Source: Sarcomyxa edulis
Lineage: Eukaryota > Basidiomycota > Agaricomycetes > Agaricales > Mycenaceae
Assembly: GCA_009761415.1 (NCBI GenBank)
Contig: QUOL01000019.1
Location: 434,001 to 498,000, forward strand
Length of the DNA: 64,000 nt
Reading direction: 5' to 3'
Numbering within the stretch: position 1 is the stretch's first letter; each line of letters opens with the position of its first letter. Both the position numbers and the translations under genes were made by a program. The notes under the pieces are model-generated. The model searched no databases. It saw only the letters and a program-made list of their open reading frames with translations, and was not told where the DNA came from. Positions 11,915-22,812 of the stretch are shown here, in pieces.

Positions 11915-14128
11915 TCATCCAATGCGAATACGAACTACGACGTACATGTTTACGCCATCGAGCCACGGTATAGTTTCAGGATCTACTTCGATTTCCATCC
12001 CCGTTTCCGGATGCTTCGCCTTTGTGATGTCAAATGCCCAGAGTAGACTGGCGATAGCACCCCATACGAGTTCGACTGCAAGATAATTGGCAGGGCATTG
12101 TCTAAAGAAATGGCACAGACTGAGTTATAATTTGGTGATGGTATTGTTTAGTGGCATCTACCTTCGGCCGAAGCTTTCCAAGAAAGAAGAGTCAGATAAA
12201 CTTCTACATTCCACCGTCAAAAAAACTCACCCAAATGTCCAGTGACCCTCTACAAGACTGCTACTAGGTTTTACGCAACCACTCTCATCTGGGTTGTACC
12301 ATCGAGCGGGTTCAAAAATCAGCGGGTCCTTGTAATTCTCGGGATCCCTATGCATGTTCCAAATTGAAGGCTAGAGTTCGAAAGCACAATAAGTCGGTCG
12401 TCAATTAGTGTCAATAATATCTGAATGCATAGACCACACACAATGATGAAAGTCCCCGCAGGGATCTGAGATACTGGTAGGTTAGAAAGGAGATCATTTA
12501 GATCGAAGCAGAAACGAATACCTTATGTCCCTGGTATTCATCATCTACATCTGCCTTGTGCGGGAACGCTAAAGGTGTGGCAGGTATCCACCGAAACGCC
12601 TCTTTGACCACGGAAAAAACGTACGGCATGAATTTCATCTGCTCGTATCGTGGAGGCTCTTCCCCAGAAACTGAATCGAGCTCCGCTCGAGCCTTCGCGA
12701 TGAAGTGAGGGAATCTGATGCACGCCAAGAGGAAGCTATGGAGAAGACACGCTGTAACAGATGTTCTGCAGTGACATGGAAAACTTAGCGGTCATATCAT
12801 ACGGTATATAAATGACCTACCCCGCCTCGAACGAGCTTCCTCCTAGCTAGAATAGAGAATGCATCAGCTGGGAAATACTGAACAGACGCCGATGAATCCT
12901 TACGTAGGCCACAGTCTCATCGTCTAGACCGTACTTTTTTTGGGAGCGCCAAACCTGAGCAATGAAGCATTCACTGGCAGGGCCTGTATCCATGTGCAAT
13001 TTGACGTTGTAGGCCAGACGACTGAAAAGCTAGTAAACTTTGTCAATAGATGCGCACGTTTCTTATCGTCTTCACGGACCTTTAACTCATCGTTATGTTT
13101 CTGAATAGCCTCTTGACGCCACGGGGCAAGGAAATCAGGAAGATAATCCAACCATGGAAAAGTGCTACACGACACTGACGTCAGACGAATATAACCATAG
13201 GTTCATTTATGCGATGCTTACTCAACGAGATGGGCCCCAGGCAGAGCCTGCGCGGGGTAACGTTAATAGTGAAACAACGAATTACCAGTAAGAGGACACT
13301 CACATCCAGGTTGAAGCTACGATTTGACTCCAAGATAGCTTCTAGATCGGCGTCGTTACCTTTGATCCCCGTGCCATATGTTATTGCCATCACGATGCTC
13401 GCAGTGTAGCGGTACAAGTGCTGATGATATCCTGCAGGAGATTCCACGATATCGTATAAGAGCCTTGACAGTTGTTGTTCTTCTCTGCTGTGGTACGAGG
13501 CCAGAGCTGAGACATATTTTCGAGTACTAGTCAGTAATATGACGAATGGCGAAGGTAAACCAAACCCACCGTTGGGACGAAGCATTAATTTGAACATTGC
13601 TCTTTGAGTCTTCAGATCACTTCCATGAGGAAGGAGGAGCATCCGTTTATTATTAGAACGATACTTGGCCGCGAAGACTGCCTGCTTTCGTCCAGAGAAG
13701 TTTGCCGATCTTTTTTCCAACTGTAGAGATATTAACTTTAGAAAGGAGGAAAATTTGACGGTGTACCAGCTCTTCTGCATCACGAGGCTTGCTGAGAAGG
13801 ATGTAATTCTCGCCTCCGAATGCAATACTGACAATAGGTCCTGAAGAAAGACATAAATAGTTGGTGGCGGTCAGACTGCGTGGTATGCATAGACATACCG
13901 TACGATTTATAGATCTCTTCAAACCACGTCCAGGAGCAACTTGCGGGTACTTGGAGCGAATTACCTGTAAATTCAATGACAATCAGTGCCATGTTGTTCC
14001 ATAGCTGCACTGTTCTACGTACCCAGGATCGGCCAGCCATGGGGTCCAGGAAAATTGGGCTTTCTCGAACGGGATGCAGATCGAAGAAGTACCAAGGTCA
14101 AGACTAAGAACGCTAGAAAGTAATACAT
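11915..14128 (-). CDS. Cytochrome P450 (P450-1), atypical I-helix
   Basis: The start at 14128 gives an N-terminal membrane anchor (MYYFLAFLVLTLVLL) and a hinge ending FPGPHGWPILG. Exons then give WFEEIYKSYG, SIAFGGENYILLSKPRDAEEL, a KRMLLLPHGSDLKTQRA C-helix region, ALPGAHLVD, DYLPDFLAPWR, the ExxR helix (KEAFRWIP) and PARWYNP. The heme loop FGFGRRQCP carries the Cys ligand and is completed by a 12-nt palindromic exon at 12162-12173. Oddities: the oxygen-activating I-helix reads AGTSVT instead of AGT[DE]TT, the residue after CP is Ala rather than Gly, and the usual C-terminal PF...PRS stretch is absent from the reading used here. It is a microsomal monooxygenase by family. It is paralogous to the broken P450 at 17.3 kb and lies beside the prenyltransferase. 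Reduced or altered activity is possible. Confidence 0.8.
12162..12173 (-). other. 12-nt palindromic microexon of P450-1
   Basis: CTTCGGCCGAAG is its own reverse complement. It is flanked on the minus strand by an AG acceptor (12174-12175) and a GTAG donor (12158-12161). Only with this exon does the frame read FGFGRRQCP across the heme-binding loop. Confidence 0.7.
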
Positions 14129-14793
14129 CGATTTTTGGAAGAGAGATCGGCGCTCTCAATGGACTAGAAAAGAGACGTCTTATGAGACCTCCGATAACAG
14201 GAACGGGACCCGAGAATTGATAGGAACCCTGATTGCCTCCCGCGATTCTGGAGGCTCAGTCTCATCCACTCAACTGGTCAATCATTGTCCTGTGGGCGCG
14301 TGAGAGTAGAGGTGATGAGACATCCATTGACGGGCCAAGTAAGTGATCGTTTAGTCCGAGCTAGAATCGAACTTGAACAGCCTCATGCATCTTTCCATCT
14401 CACGAGAAGCTGATACCGATCACCATCAGCCTGAGTGAGTGAGTGAATTGTCAGTACTCAGTTGCAGGAATATCGCTCACCCAAGTGGTTTGAACGTTGA
14501 GATCAAGTTGAGATAGGCAAAAAATTGGTGGACGAACTGACTCAAACTTCAAGTTATTCAACGGATTCATTGTGACCTGTTGGTGACCTGGTCACGCGAC
14601 CGGTGCACCATCATGTACTAGTACCGTGACAGCGCCTTCGCGGGAGTTCAATGCGCATATCCACCGTCAAGTGCATCAGATAGGTGTATAACTAATATAG
14701 ATCTGCACCCAATGGCCTAAACTTATATATAGACTCGTAATAAGTACATCATTTACTCAGAGCGTCCCATCCGATGGAGAGTCTGGCACTCGA
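14129..14793. other. Intergenic region upstream of P450-1
   Basis: About 665 bp holding the P450-1 promoter and the 3' end of the prenyltransferase gene. No gene or repeat was recognised. Confidence 0.45.
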
Positions 14794-16200
14794 TCAAGCC
14801 ACCATCACATAAATGTAGTCTGCAAGAATACCAGCCCATAGAATGATCCCGAGTGTCCCGTTGGCCTAAGTATGTAAGATGATGTGTTAGTAAGATGGAT
14901 CTTGTGGCTTCTGGTAAGTCAGTGGAACCGGTAGTACCTTGAATTTGACCCAACAGTCCTCCGGAACATCAGGCTTCAAAGTGATGAGTTGCCATGCCAA
15001 GTGAAGCGCTGTACCTCCCACTCCAATGATGAAGAATAGGGGTCCTTGAGAATTCAAAATCTCGGCGTACGCAACGGCTAGAACGAAGGCAGCGGCAAAA
15101 AACGAAAGAATGAGGCGGACATGATCGCCGAATAAGAGGGATGTTGATTTGACTCCCGCTTTGACATCGTCTTCACGGTCCTGTAAGGAATAGTAATTGT
15201 AAATATGAGGCCTTGACGCGAATAATGAATACAATTTATACCTGACACCCGTAGATAGTATCATATACGATGGTCCAACTATGGAGGAAGACGAATAAGT
15301 TCTAGACTGCAGAGAATAAGGCTGACGGAATATATCTACCAAGCACTTCCGAAAAACAACACGAGCGGTACAGCCAAGTCAGTCTGGTGCAGAAGTTGCG
15401 ACCAGGAAACGAGAATGCCCCAATTCATAGCCAATCCTGATGAACGTATATGAGAAAGAATATGCGGGATCGAAACAAATACGATTACCGAGCCATGCTT
15501 GAGGCCAGTATGTGACGCGTTTCATAAGAGGATAAAGCGCGTGAACTGGGAACACGCCAAAGAGACCGACTTTGATCCTGTATACGGCGATGGTCAATGC
15601 CGAGGAGTACAAAGTCACGAAGGAATGAATGCTTGCGTGAACGAGTCTGTGAGAGCCAGCAAGCTGATGCAAGGAAGCAATAACGCAAACAGGAAAATGA
15701 CCGCAGAGGTGACAGAGATATATCCAGATGCAAGAGGTCGGTTTTTTGTGCGTTCTGGATGATACTATGAGTAGAATAAATCTACCAACAACAAGAGGTA
15801 GACTTGCCAACTGCAACAGAAATTCGTTAGCAAATGGAGGGATCAATAGTCAGATGAACTATCTACCTTGTCTATCGATATCCCGATCGCAGATATCATT
15901 GATGACACATGCGGCACTGTGAAATAACGTGCTACCTATGAGATATAGCATCGTGTCCTGTAGAAGTAGCATCGGAGGTCGTTGAACGCGACAAGCGGCC
16001 AGCGTCAAGGCCCAAGCTGAGAGCAATATGCATGATCAGTTAACGCGTTAAAGCAAATTTTGATACGTACCACAAGGCGAGAACATCAAAATAGCACCTG
16101 CCGGGAGTTTGTGGAAGCGACCTAGCTCAAAGTAAATTCGCCACATTGGCGGCTGCTTCAGGAGCGGCTGGGAAACTAGAGGGGTGGTTTCGGAAGACAT
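14794..16200 (-). CDS. UbiA-family aromatic prenyltransferase
   Basis: Integral-membrane enzyme of the UbiA superfamily (COQ2 / fungal meroterpenoid prenyltransferase type), which joins an isoprenyl diphosphate to an aromatic ring. The first Asp-rich motif reads NDICDRDIDRQ, followed by ERTKNRPLASG. The second reads YGCQDREDD, followed by VKAGVKSTSLLFGD. Both Mg-diphosphate motifs are intact. There are about eight hydrophobic helices. The start at 16200 gives a short N-terminus (MSSETTPLVSQPLLKQ) and then LGRFHKLPAGAILMFSPCAW, with no mitochondrial presequence. This favours a secondary-metabolism enzyme over ubiquinone COQ2. At least seven exons are needed; the last (ANGTLGIILWAGILADYIYVMVA) ends with TGA at 14794-14796. 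The neighbours are two P450s. The substrate is unknown. Confidence 0.86.
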
Positions 16201-17270
16201 GGCGGTCGCGTCTGGCCTTCTGACAGGTTGACAGGTAGATTTTATATGTTACAGTTCAACGGGTTGAGCGACCGGCCATGAATTGCATTCGCGGTGGCTA
16301 TGAGATCATGATACCTTGGGAAAATCAGAAATACCGAGAACATACGCAAGCCATCCATGATGTATCACCGAAAGAGCCAAAAACGATAATACGTGAATAA
16401 TTGCCTCGTTGAGGTGATGTACATCCCCTGGGCGCCTCATCGGTGTCATTATCACTAAAGCTGTGAGGAAGGCCGTCCGAGTCTGAAAAGTGCCACGCTG
16501 GACATTGGAAGGATATAGAATCGTATCTTCGAATCCGGACCATCGATATCTCCTCTAGCTCAATTCTCAGCATTAGACGCACTCCCAACGGCCTATCATT
16601 GGATCAAAGGCTAGGTAAGAATACACTTAGGATATGATCAAGGAACAGAAACGAAGCTCACAGCATCATGAGACGGCAATAAGTACTTTCCGGTACTATT
16701 GGGGTCGAGGAAGCAGCCGGCACCAACAAGACCAGTTCACTATATTATTCAGTGGCATCACGTTGCAAAGTGAAGACCCAAATACGACATGTCGACGCAG
16801 GTTGACGCACGTCGCAGAGAGAAAATCCGGACATCCTGGCCCGAAAAGGTAAGAAAATAGCACGTGGCTTCCCGAGTCCCGACACTCATTTTCATACTTC
16901 TCCAGTTGGAGTCTTTCCCACTCATCTACCTCCGCACGGCACAAGAATCCCTATCTATCATCTATAGGATTCATCAATGACTTCGTGTTCTAAATCACCG
17001 TTTCACAGTTCATCATCTGGGCGACTCGAAATCATCCGATCGCAATTCGTCTCTTCCTTGTTTCATCCTAGTATGTGTACCCATGCAAGCCACCCCAGGT
17101 CCATCCTATAATCGATGATATGGTAATGCTTGGGATTCTTCGCTCCTGAGTAATGCACGGCCCGAGTCTAAAATGCGATGGCCGTCAGTCGCTCATCCGA
17201 GCAGTGACTGAACGCTCATCAATATATAATAGTTCTCTATCTAGAGGTGTACGCTCTTCGCTGCTTGATC
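16201..17270. promoter_or_regulatory. Bidirectional intergenic region between prenyltransferase and P450-2
   Basis: About 1.07 kb between divergent starts (16200 minus, 17271 plus). A TATA-like box TATATAAT lies at 17223-17230, 41 bp before the P450-2 ATG. No coding content was recognised. Divergent arrangement suggests co-regulation (inference). Confidence 0.5.
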
Positions 17271-19117
17271 ATGTCACTTTGGTATCTCGCTACTATCGCA
17301 ATTGTCCTTGGAGCTGTGTCATGGCGTCTATTCAAAGGTTCTGCGAGCCAGGCGAGATACCCGCCGGGCCCCAAGGCTCATCCATTCTTTGGTCACGCTC
17401 TTCAAGTACCAACGATACAAACCTGGAGATATTTCGAACGACTTTCGCATCAATATGGTAAGGAGCCGTCTCTAGACGTAGCCAGCCGAATCTCTCTCAA
17501 AGATTGTGGAATACAGGTCCTATTGTCGGCTTGTCCTTGGCGGGAGACAGAATCGTTGTCTTAAATAAAGCCGCAGATGCGGAGGAACTCGTAAGTTACA
17601 TAGCTTTCATCCTACTGAGTGAATTCCACTCGAGAATGTTCTCCTCTAGCTTGGTCGTCGATCCCATAACTACTCTTCGCGAAAGCCGCTGACATACGCA
17701 GGAAAGTACCAATCCAACAATAAACGTCTCGTTCTATTACCGTATGGGGAGGCCCTCAAGAAACAACGGGCTGTATTTCACCAGATGTTACAACCCCAAG
17801 GTATGTCTCCCTCACATACAGCCTTGGCTATCCATGCTCATCCATACCCCGCAAGTTGTTGGGGCATACGAGACTATACAGGAGCTAGAATCTTTGAAGT
17901 TCTTACATGACATGTTGAACCGGCCTGCTGAATCCCCGCGTCACACTAAACGGTTTTCTGCTTCGTTGGTTTTCAATCTCAGTTACGGAAAGCGATTGCC
18001 CGATGGCGGCGAGGACCTTGACAGCGTTTTAGCTATTCTAGACAACTTTATACAGGATACATATCCTGGCGCACATCTTGTCGATAGTCTTCCTATCTTG
18101 GATAAGCTCCCTGATTCCCTGGCCCCATGGAGGGCTCAAGCCCGCCGAAAGCATGATATGGAGATGAAGGTACGTCAAACGAAATGATCATGACTTGTTG
18201 TGACTCAATTTTGGAGCAGTTCTATAATCGTCTTGTCTTAGAGGTAAAAGACAAGATGAAAAACGGTGAAATAGGTCTCGAATGTTTCGCAGCACGATTA
18301 TGGGATCAACAAGAGAAAATGGGTCTTGATCTTGAAGAGGTCTCTTACGGTCAGTCTTTGATGTTTGATACACATCTCCCAAGAAGGTTGACGAAGCCTT
18401 GTGCAGTCGCGGGCACTGCCTTCGAAGCTGGAACAGATACCACGGCGGGTACCATCCAATGGTTCCTCATGGCAATGGTACTTTACCCACAGACCATGAA
18501 GAGAGCGCAGCAAGAAATAGACGCCTTACTCTCTGGGAGCGATACAATTCCCGGGTTCGCTCAAATCAATCATCTACCATACTGTGTTGCGCTCACAAAA
18601 GAAGTGTTTCGGTATGTTTTCTTCACTAAAGCCTTCCTATCGAATTACGAACGTGTATTTGTCAGATGGGCGCCTGCTGCGCCCGGAGGATTCCCGCATT
18701 ACTCGGATGCCGACGATGAATACAAAGGATACAAGGTTCGCATTCATTTTCTTATCTATGGGTCTAATGGTTGACGTCTCTATGTTCCTCGTGCTCAGAT
18801 AGACGGAAAGACCATGGTCATTCCCTGTATTTGGAGCATGGCATGTACTGTCAAGATTGTGACCTTTATTCTCGCTAAATTTCCCATTGAAATAGCATCA
18901 CGACGAAGAAGAATTCCCTAATTCATACGTTTTCGATCCTGATCGCTTCATGCGCTCTGGTACCTTTGCCGAGCACGATTCACTCACTGACGGTCATTAC
19001 GGATTCGGATTTGGCCGGTGAATTTTACTATCGATGTTTACACTAGGTGATCATCACTGATTTCCATCTAGGCGAAAATGTCCCGGACAGTACATGGGTG
19101 CTAAAAGTGTTTGGCTT
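17271..19117 (+). pseudogene. Cytochrome P450-2, 5' part, interrupted by retrotransposon
   Basis: The ATG at 17271 gives a membrane anchor (MSLWYLATIAIVLGAVSWRLF) and hinge YPPGPKAHPFFGHAL. Further exons give GLSLAGDRIVVLNKAADAEEL, NNKRLVLLPYGEALKKQRA, PGAHLVDSLPILDKLPDSL, a canonical I-helix AFEAGTDTTAG, the ExxR helix KEVF(R), FDPDRFMRSG and the heme loop GFGFGRRKCPGQYMGAKSVW. Everything needed for catalysis is here, but the frame is broken inside the L-helix at 19117, where the retrotransposon LTR begins. The last helix and the beta-4 region lie 24 kb away at 43268-43524. One intron near 18839 seems to use a GC donor. The residues around the break are undamaged, which fits a recent loss of function. 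Confidence 0.88.
19113..19117. repeat. Target-site duplication GGCTT, left copy
   Basis: GGCTT directly precedes the left LTR and reappears at 43268-43272 directly after the right LTR, as expected for a 5-bp Ty3/gypsy integration footprint. Confidence 0.92.
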
Positions 19118-19597
19118 TGTAAGACCTGCGTAGTTTGTGGGAGTAACGTGAGGGTAGAGTCGAACGAAGCCCTGGCGAATTCACGTAGTAGTCTTGTGGT
19201 GTGTAGACCTAATGCCCAAGTCGTTATCTTCGAGTAAGAGGCTCAAGGTGAACCGACAGTCCGTGAACACACTTATGAGCCTCAACCTCCCCGAATATCC
19301 GTGGGAGTACTCTTGGAAGACTAACGAAGCAGGCGAGCTTTCAGTCCGCCCGTTGCCTAAGGTTTTCAGGCAGGGCAATGATGGTAAAAGATAATAATGA
19401 TTCGGGCGCTGTTACAGCGCTAAAGTGACTATGTGACAGTAACGTAACTACGGTACGTGACTTCTCATAGTCGTATAGTACAAGACTGTTGAAGTCTTAA
19501 ATATCGTAAGCCACATACGTGGGGTCGTTTCGGAAGCTATCAATGAAAGTAAAAGGTATAAGCGAAAATGAATGGCAGAGACATGAGATGCGTCACA
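19118..19597 (-). repeat. Outer element LTR, left copy (3' LTR)
   Basis: 480 bp, beginning TGTAAGACC and ending GCGTCACA on the plus strand. Read by eye it is identical to 42788-43267. On the minus strand it is preceded by a G-rich polypurine tract. Confidence 0.95.
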
Positions 19598-19607
19598 AAG
19601 CCCCCCT
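19598..19607 (-). other. Polypurine tract of outer element
   Basis: The minus strand reads AGGGGGGCTT immediately before the 3' LTR, the normal position of the plus-strand primer. It fixes the element's orientation together with the ORFs. Confidence 0.65.
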
Positions 19608-19623
19608 AGGTTCCGTGGACGAC

Positions 19624-22299
19624 CTATTTCGGAATTTCGGGAACTTTCAACCCCCTCAGTGGTATCCTATTCCATCCGTAGCCGTATGCTGACATGAGAT
19701 CGTCGTTAGCGCTCGCAAAGTCCGAGGGCGCGGGGACAAACAACGGAGAATTCTGTCCTCTGTTGGCCTGTCTAAGCACGCCATGCCAACCACTCTCGGT
19801 CTTGGGTTCAACTCTCCCGGCTTCCAGCTTCTCGTAGATCTCCTCGAAGACGAATCGCTCAGTGATTTCGTTCCAGTCCCCATGATAATGTTGCAAGAAT
19901 TTCCTGAGAATGCCCTCAGTAGGGTAGAACCATTTGTCGACGTCCGGACCTCCAAACTTGACGTATCCGTACAAAGCGCTGATTTCTTCTCGGGAGACGC
20001 TGTCAGTCTGAGCAAAGGTCATATCTTCTTTGTCTACCTGGCCGCGATGGTGTAGAGTAACTTGCACGGAGGGACCGTTCATAAATTGACGAACTAAATC
20101 GTCGCCTCCGTAACGTCTGGCAATCCACGAAAGGGGACCGCCCATGCCGATAAAGGCCCGTGCGTGGGGTCTCTTGAGAATGTCTAGGACCTGCGCCCTG
20201 TAACGATCGTACAAGTCCTCGCCGCCCACTCCCCATTCCAAAGGGGCGGTTTTGAAACCTAAAGTGTAGTATATCTCGGCAGCGTGATCCAGCGGAGTAA
20301 GGATAGCTGGTCGGAATAGAGGGATATCTTGGGGTTTCACAAAGATGAAGAATTGGTGACCCCTCTCGATGGAACGAGTAAGGGCGTCTTTAATGGACTC
20401 GATGCCCGGAGCCATATTTGCTAGCAACCGCATCATCACAGCAGTGTCGCGATCCTTGACGATTAGAATGCCTTTATCAATCAGCTCAAGACTCCACCGA
20501 CACGATTTGGGGACCGCGCTGACGCTCCCGGGATTGTGGAGAACTATGAACTTCTCGTACCATTGGGCGAGCGTAGATCGAGTATCGTCCAGCTTGCGCA
20601 CGTTCTCGCGCCTGCTTTCTTCCTCTTGGCCGTGCAGCTCCATCCGGTCCTCGCTATCCATGCTAGAGTCTATCGACCTGGCCCGAAATCCTATCCGCCT
20701 TTCCAGACTGCTTTCCCCTACTCTAGTCGTTTCAGCCATGTCGCGAACCCAAGTCGATGGTGAGTAGGCTTGGTTGTAGTTACTTCGGTAACGAGTGAAC
20801 TCGCGAGAGTCGTCGTGAGTTTGAACGCGGCGAGAATTCGAATTCTCGTAAGGCTTTGGTCGAGTAACTTTCTTTCCCCGGCTGCCTTCCTTCCTCGGAT
20901 AGGGCCGACCACGGTCCTGTAAGCTTGTGGACGCTCCTGAGACAGACGCCTCATCGTCGACTATCATGTCATCCGGATGAGATGGAGGGTTGATCGCGGA
21001 CGGCGCTTGTCCTGCCGGGAGTCGGGGTTTCCTTGATGGCACTCCGCGAAAATCTGGCTTCTGAATTTCTCGTCCAGTCTCGACGTCGATAATCTGTCCT
21101 GGCAGAGGAGCGTAGCGACACTTGTACGTCTCCCTCAGCTTGAAAGAATCGTCTTCATTCTCTGTGAAAGTCAAGATTTCGTCTCCCTCAGCCACGCGAG
21201 GGCGGAACATCCAGAACATCTTGCGGTGCTCCCTAGGGTCGTTTAATATGCGGTAATGGTAAAACTTCTCCGCTCGCTCAACGGCCCACTCGGTGGTGAG
21301 TTCTCGTATCCTCCAGCCTTCAAAGTGCATGATGAATCCGTGGTACTTGGGGCCGTTCTCCAGAACTTCATCCTGGCCGGTGTTCCACTCCTGGACCTTG
21401 GCTTGGTTGAATTCGTCGTGATCCAACAGATAAGGAAAGTCGATTAGCATGTTTGGTACGTCCTCTGCATGAAGCTCCACGGCGTCCGGGATTGATTCTA
21501 AGTGTTCGGTGTAACGACGTAGAAACTGAGGATTATAACGGGCAAATCGAGGTTCTCTGGCTTCGACCTCCGTCCACACATAGTAGACCGGTACGTCATT
21601 AGCGATCAAATGTCCGATATTAATTTCCCTCCAATCCTTAGCCAGGTTGACGATAACCCCTCGTTTCTTTCGGTTCCACAAACCCAATCCAATGATGTCC
21701 TCCGTCGTCTGTGGCTTCAGTCCATCGGTCCAGTCAACTGCACTTTCGATCCACCAACCTAAGAATCCTCGAGCATCCAGGACGCATCGTTTCACCGCGG
21801 CTCCTACGATTTCCACGTCGTGTTCTTCGGAATACTCCCTGGTCAGGATGTTGAAGTCTGGGAAATAGGGTATAGGAGACGTTTTGCCGTAGGCTGTTCC
21901 ATGCCTTATCGCTAAACAGTATCTCTGTAGATGAATGATAGTCTGGCGGGCTCGTATCACCCAATGATTCGGTAGGACAAACGACTTTCCGTTCTGCACT
22001 GGCTCGACAGATCGGTTCAGATCGTGATACCATGCATCCGGATCGTCGTCGTCGACGGCGATCCAAGCCCCCCAGTGATGAGAGAAAAGGTACCATAGAG
22101 CTTCTTTCGTCCACTCGTATTCCAGAAGTATGCCCGCCGTCCCATACGCCACAGGGTATCTGTGTGAATGCTTGAATGCGAGAATTCCGAGAGGTAGGAT
22201 CTGACTGGAGGGGTTTAGACAGACCACTGTCGTTCCTTCAATTTCTGAGATTTCGGGCTTTGGGATGAGTCCCAGGGAGTTGCGAAATAGCGCCTCCAT
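19624..22299 (-). CDS. Env-position accessory ORF of outer element (891 aa), function unknown
   Basis: A single uninterrupted frame of 891 codons from 22299 to 19624, lying between pol and the 3' LTR. It is not an enzyme family I recognise. The first ~400 residues look globular and rich in Trp and Tyr (for example GAWIAVDDDDPDAWYHDL and VPVYYVWTEVEAREPRFARY). A low-complexity linker rich in Arg, Ser and Pro follows at about 430-590, then a second globular part. There is no obvious signal peptide, furin-like site or C-terminal membrane anchor, so it does not look like a classical envelope protein. Similar long third ORFs occur in other mushroom gypsy elements (from memory, not checked). Frame preservation over 2.7 kb argues that it is under selection or very recent. 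Confidence 0.7.
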   Translation of the reverse strand: MEALFRNSLGLIPKPEISEIEGTTVVCLNPSSQILPLGILAFKHSHRYPVAYGTAGILLEYEWTKEALWYLFSHHWGAWIAVDDDDPDAWYHDLNRSVEPVQNGKSFVLPNHWVIRARQTIIHLQRYCLAIRHGTAYGKTSPIPYFPDFNILTREYSEEHDVEIVGAAVKRCVLDARGFLGWWIESAVDWTDGLKPQTTEDIIGLGLWNRKKRGVIVNLAKDWREINIGHLIANDVPVYYVWTEVEAREPRFARYNPQFLRRYTEHLESIPDAVELHAEDVPNMLIDFPYLLDHDEFNQAKVQEWNTGQDEVLENGPKYHGFIMHFEGWRIRELTTEWAVERAEKFYHYRILNDPREHRKMFWMFRPRVAEGDEILTFTENEDDSFKLRETYKCRYAPLPGQIIDVETGREIQKPDFRGVPSRKPRLPAGQAPSAINPPSHPDDMIVDDEASVSGASTSLQDRGRPYPRKEGSRGKKVTRPKPYENSNSRRVQTHDDSREFTRYRSNYNQAYSPSTWVRDMAETTRVGESSLERRIGFRARSIDSSMDSEDRMELHGQEEESRRENVRKLDDTRSTLAQWYEKFIVLHNPGSVSAVPKSCRWSLELIDKGILIVKDRDTAVMMRLLANMAPGIESIKDALTRSIERGHQFFIFVKPQDIPLFRPAILTPLDHAAEIYYTLGFKTAPLEWGVGGEDLYDRYRAQVLDILKRPHARAFIGMGGPLSWIARRYGGDDLVRQFMNGPSVQVTLHHRGQVDKEDMTFAQTDSVSREEISALYGYVKFGGPDVDKWFYPTEGILRKFLQHYHGDWNEITERFVFEEIYEKLEAGRVEPKTESGWHGVLRQANRGQNSPLFVPAPSDFASANDDLMSAYGYGWNRIPLRGLKVPEIPK

Positions 22300-22701
22300 C
22301 TCTCAGCAGATCTGGTCCAACAGAAAATCCTTGGAGAACCAGTCTACTCACAATGAGGGGCAATCCGGATCTCCGTGAATGCTGCCCTCACCGTTGACGA
22401 GTACTGAGGGAGTAGAGGCAGAAAGAGGGGAGTGGCGGATCGTTCATCAGCCAGCTTTCTAGATAGCCATATTTGGGGAACAAAGGGATAAGCCACGCGA
22501 CGGTCCAGAACACCCTAACGGGCATCGCTCCGAACGGTCCGGGTCCGGGTTTGGAATAGTGGACGTCCGCATCGTAGAAATGAGAATCGAAAATAATCAA
22601 AAATAATGGAAAAATAGACGAGAGGGAGTAACATAAGTACATAAAGAAAAGAGATAAGAAAATTAGGAGATGGAATGAATAAGACTAGTATTGAAAGGAA
22701 G

Positions 22702-22706
<5 letters not shown>

Positions 22707-22772
<66 letters not shown>

Positions 22773-22782
22773 GAGAGAAAGA
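22707..22782. repeat. (GA)28 microsatellite with GAAA-interrupted tail
   Basis: 56 bp of perfect GA repeats (22707-22762), then an imperfect GAAAGAGA tail. It lies between the pol stop and the start of the env-position ORF. On the element's sense strand it is a TC tract. Confidence 0.95.
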
Positions 22783-22812
22783 ACACGCTCGTACAGTTTT
22801 CCTCCGAGCGAT

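Noticed and set aside
14794..16200. Calling the UbiA gene COQ2 (ubiquinone pathway)
   Set aside because: No mitochondrial presequence is visible and the neighbours are P450s; still, only orthology analysis can exclude it.
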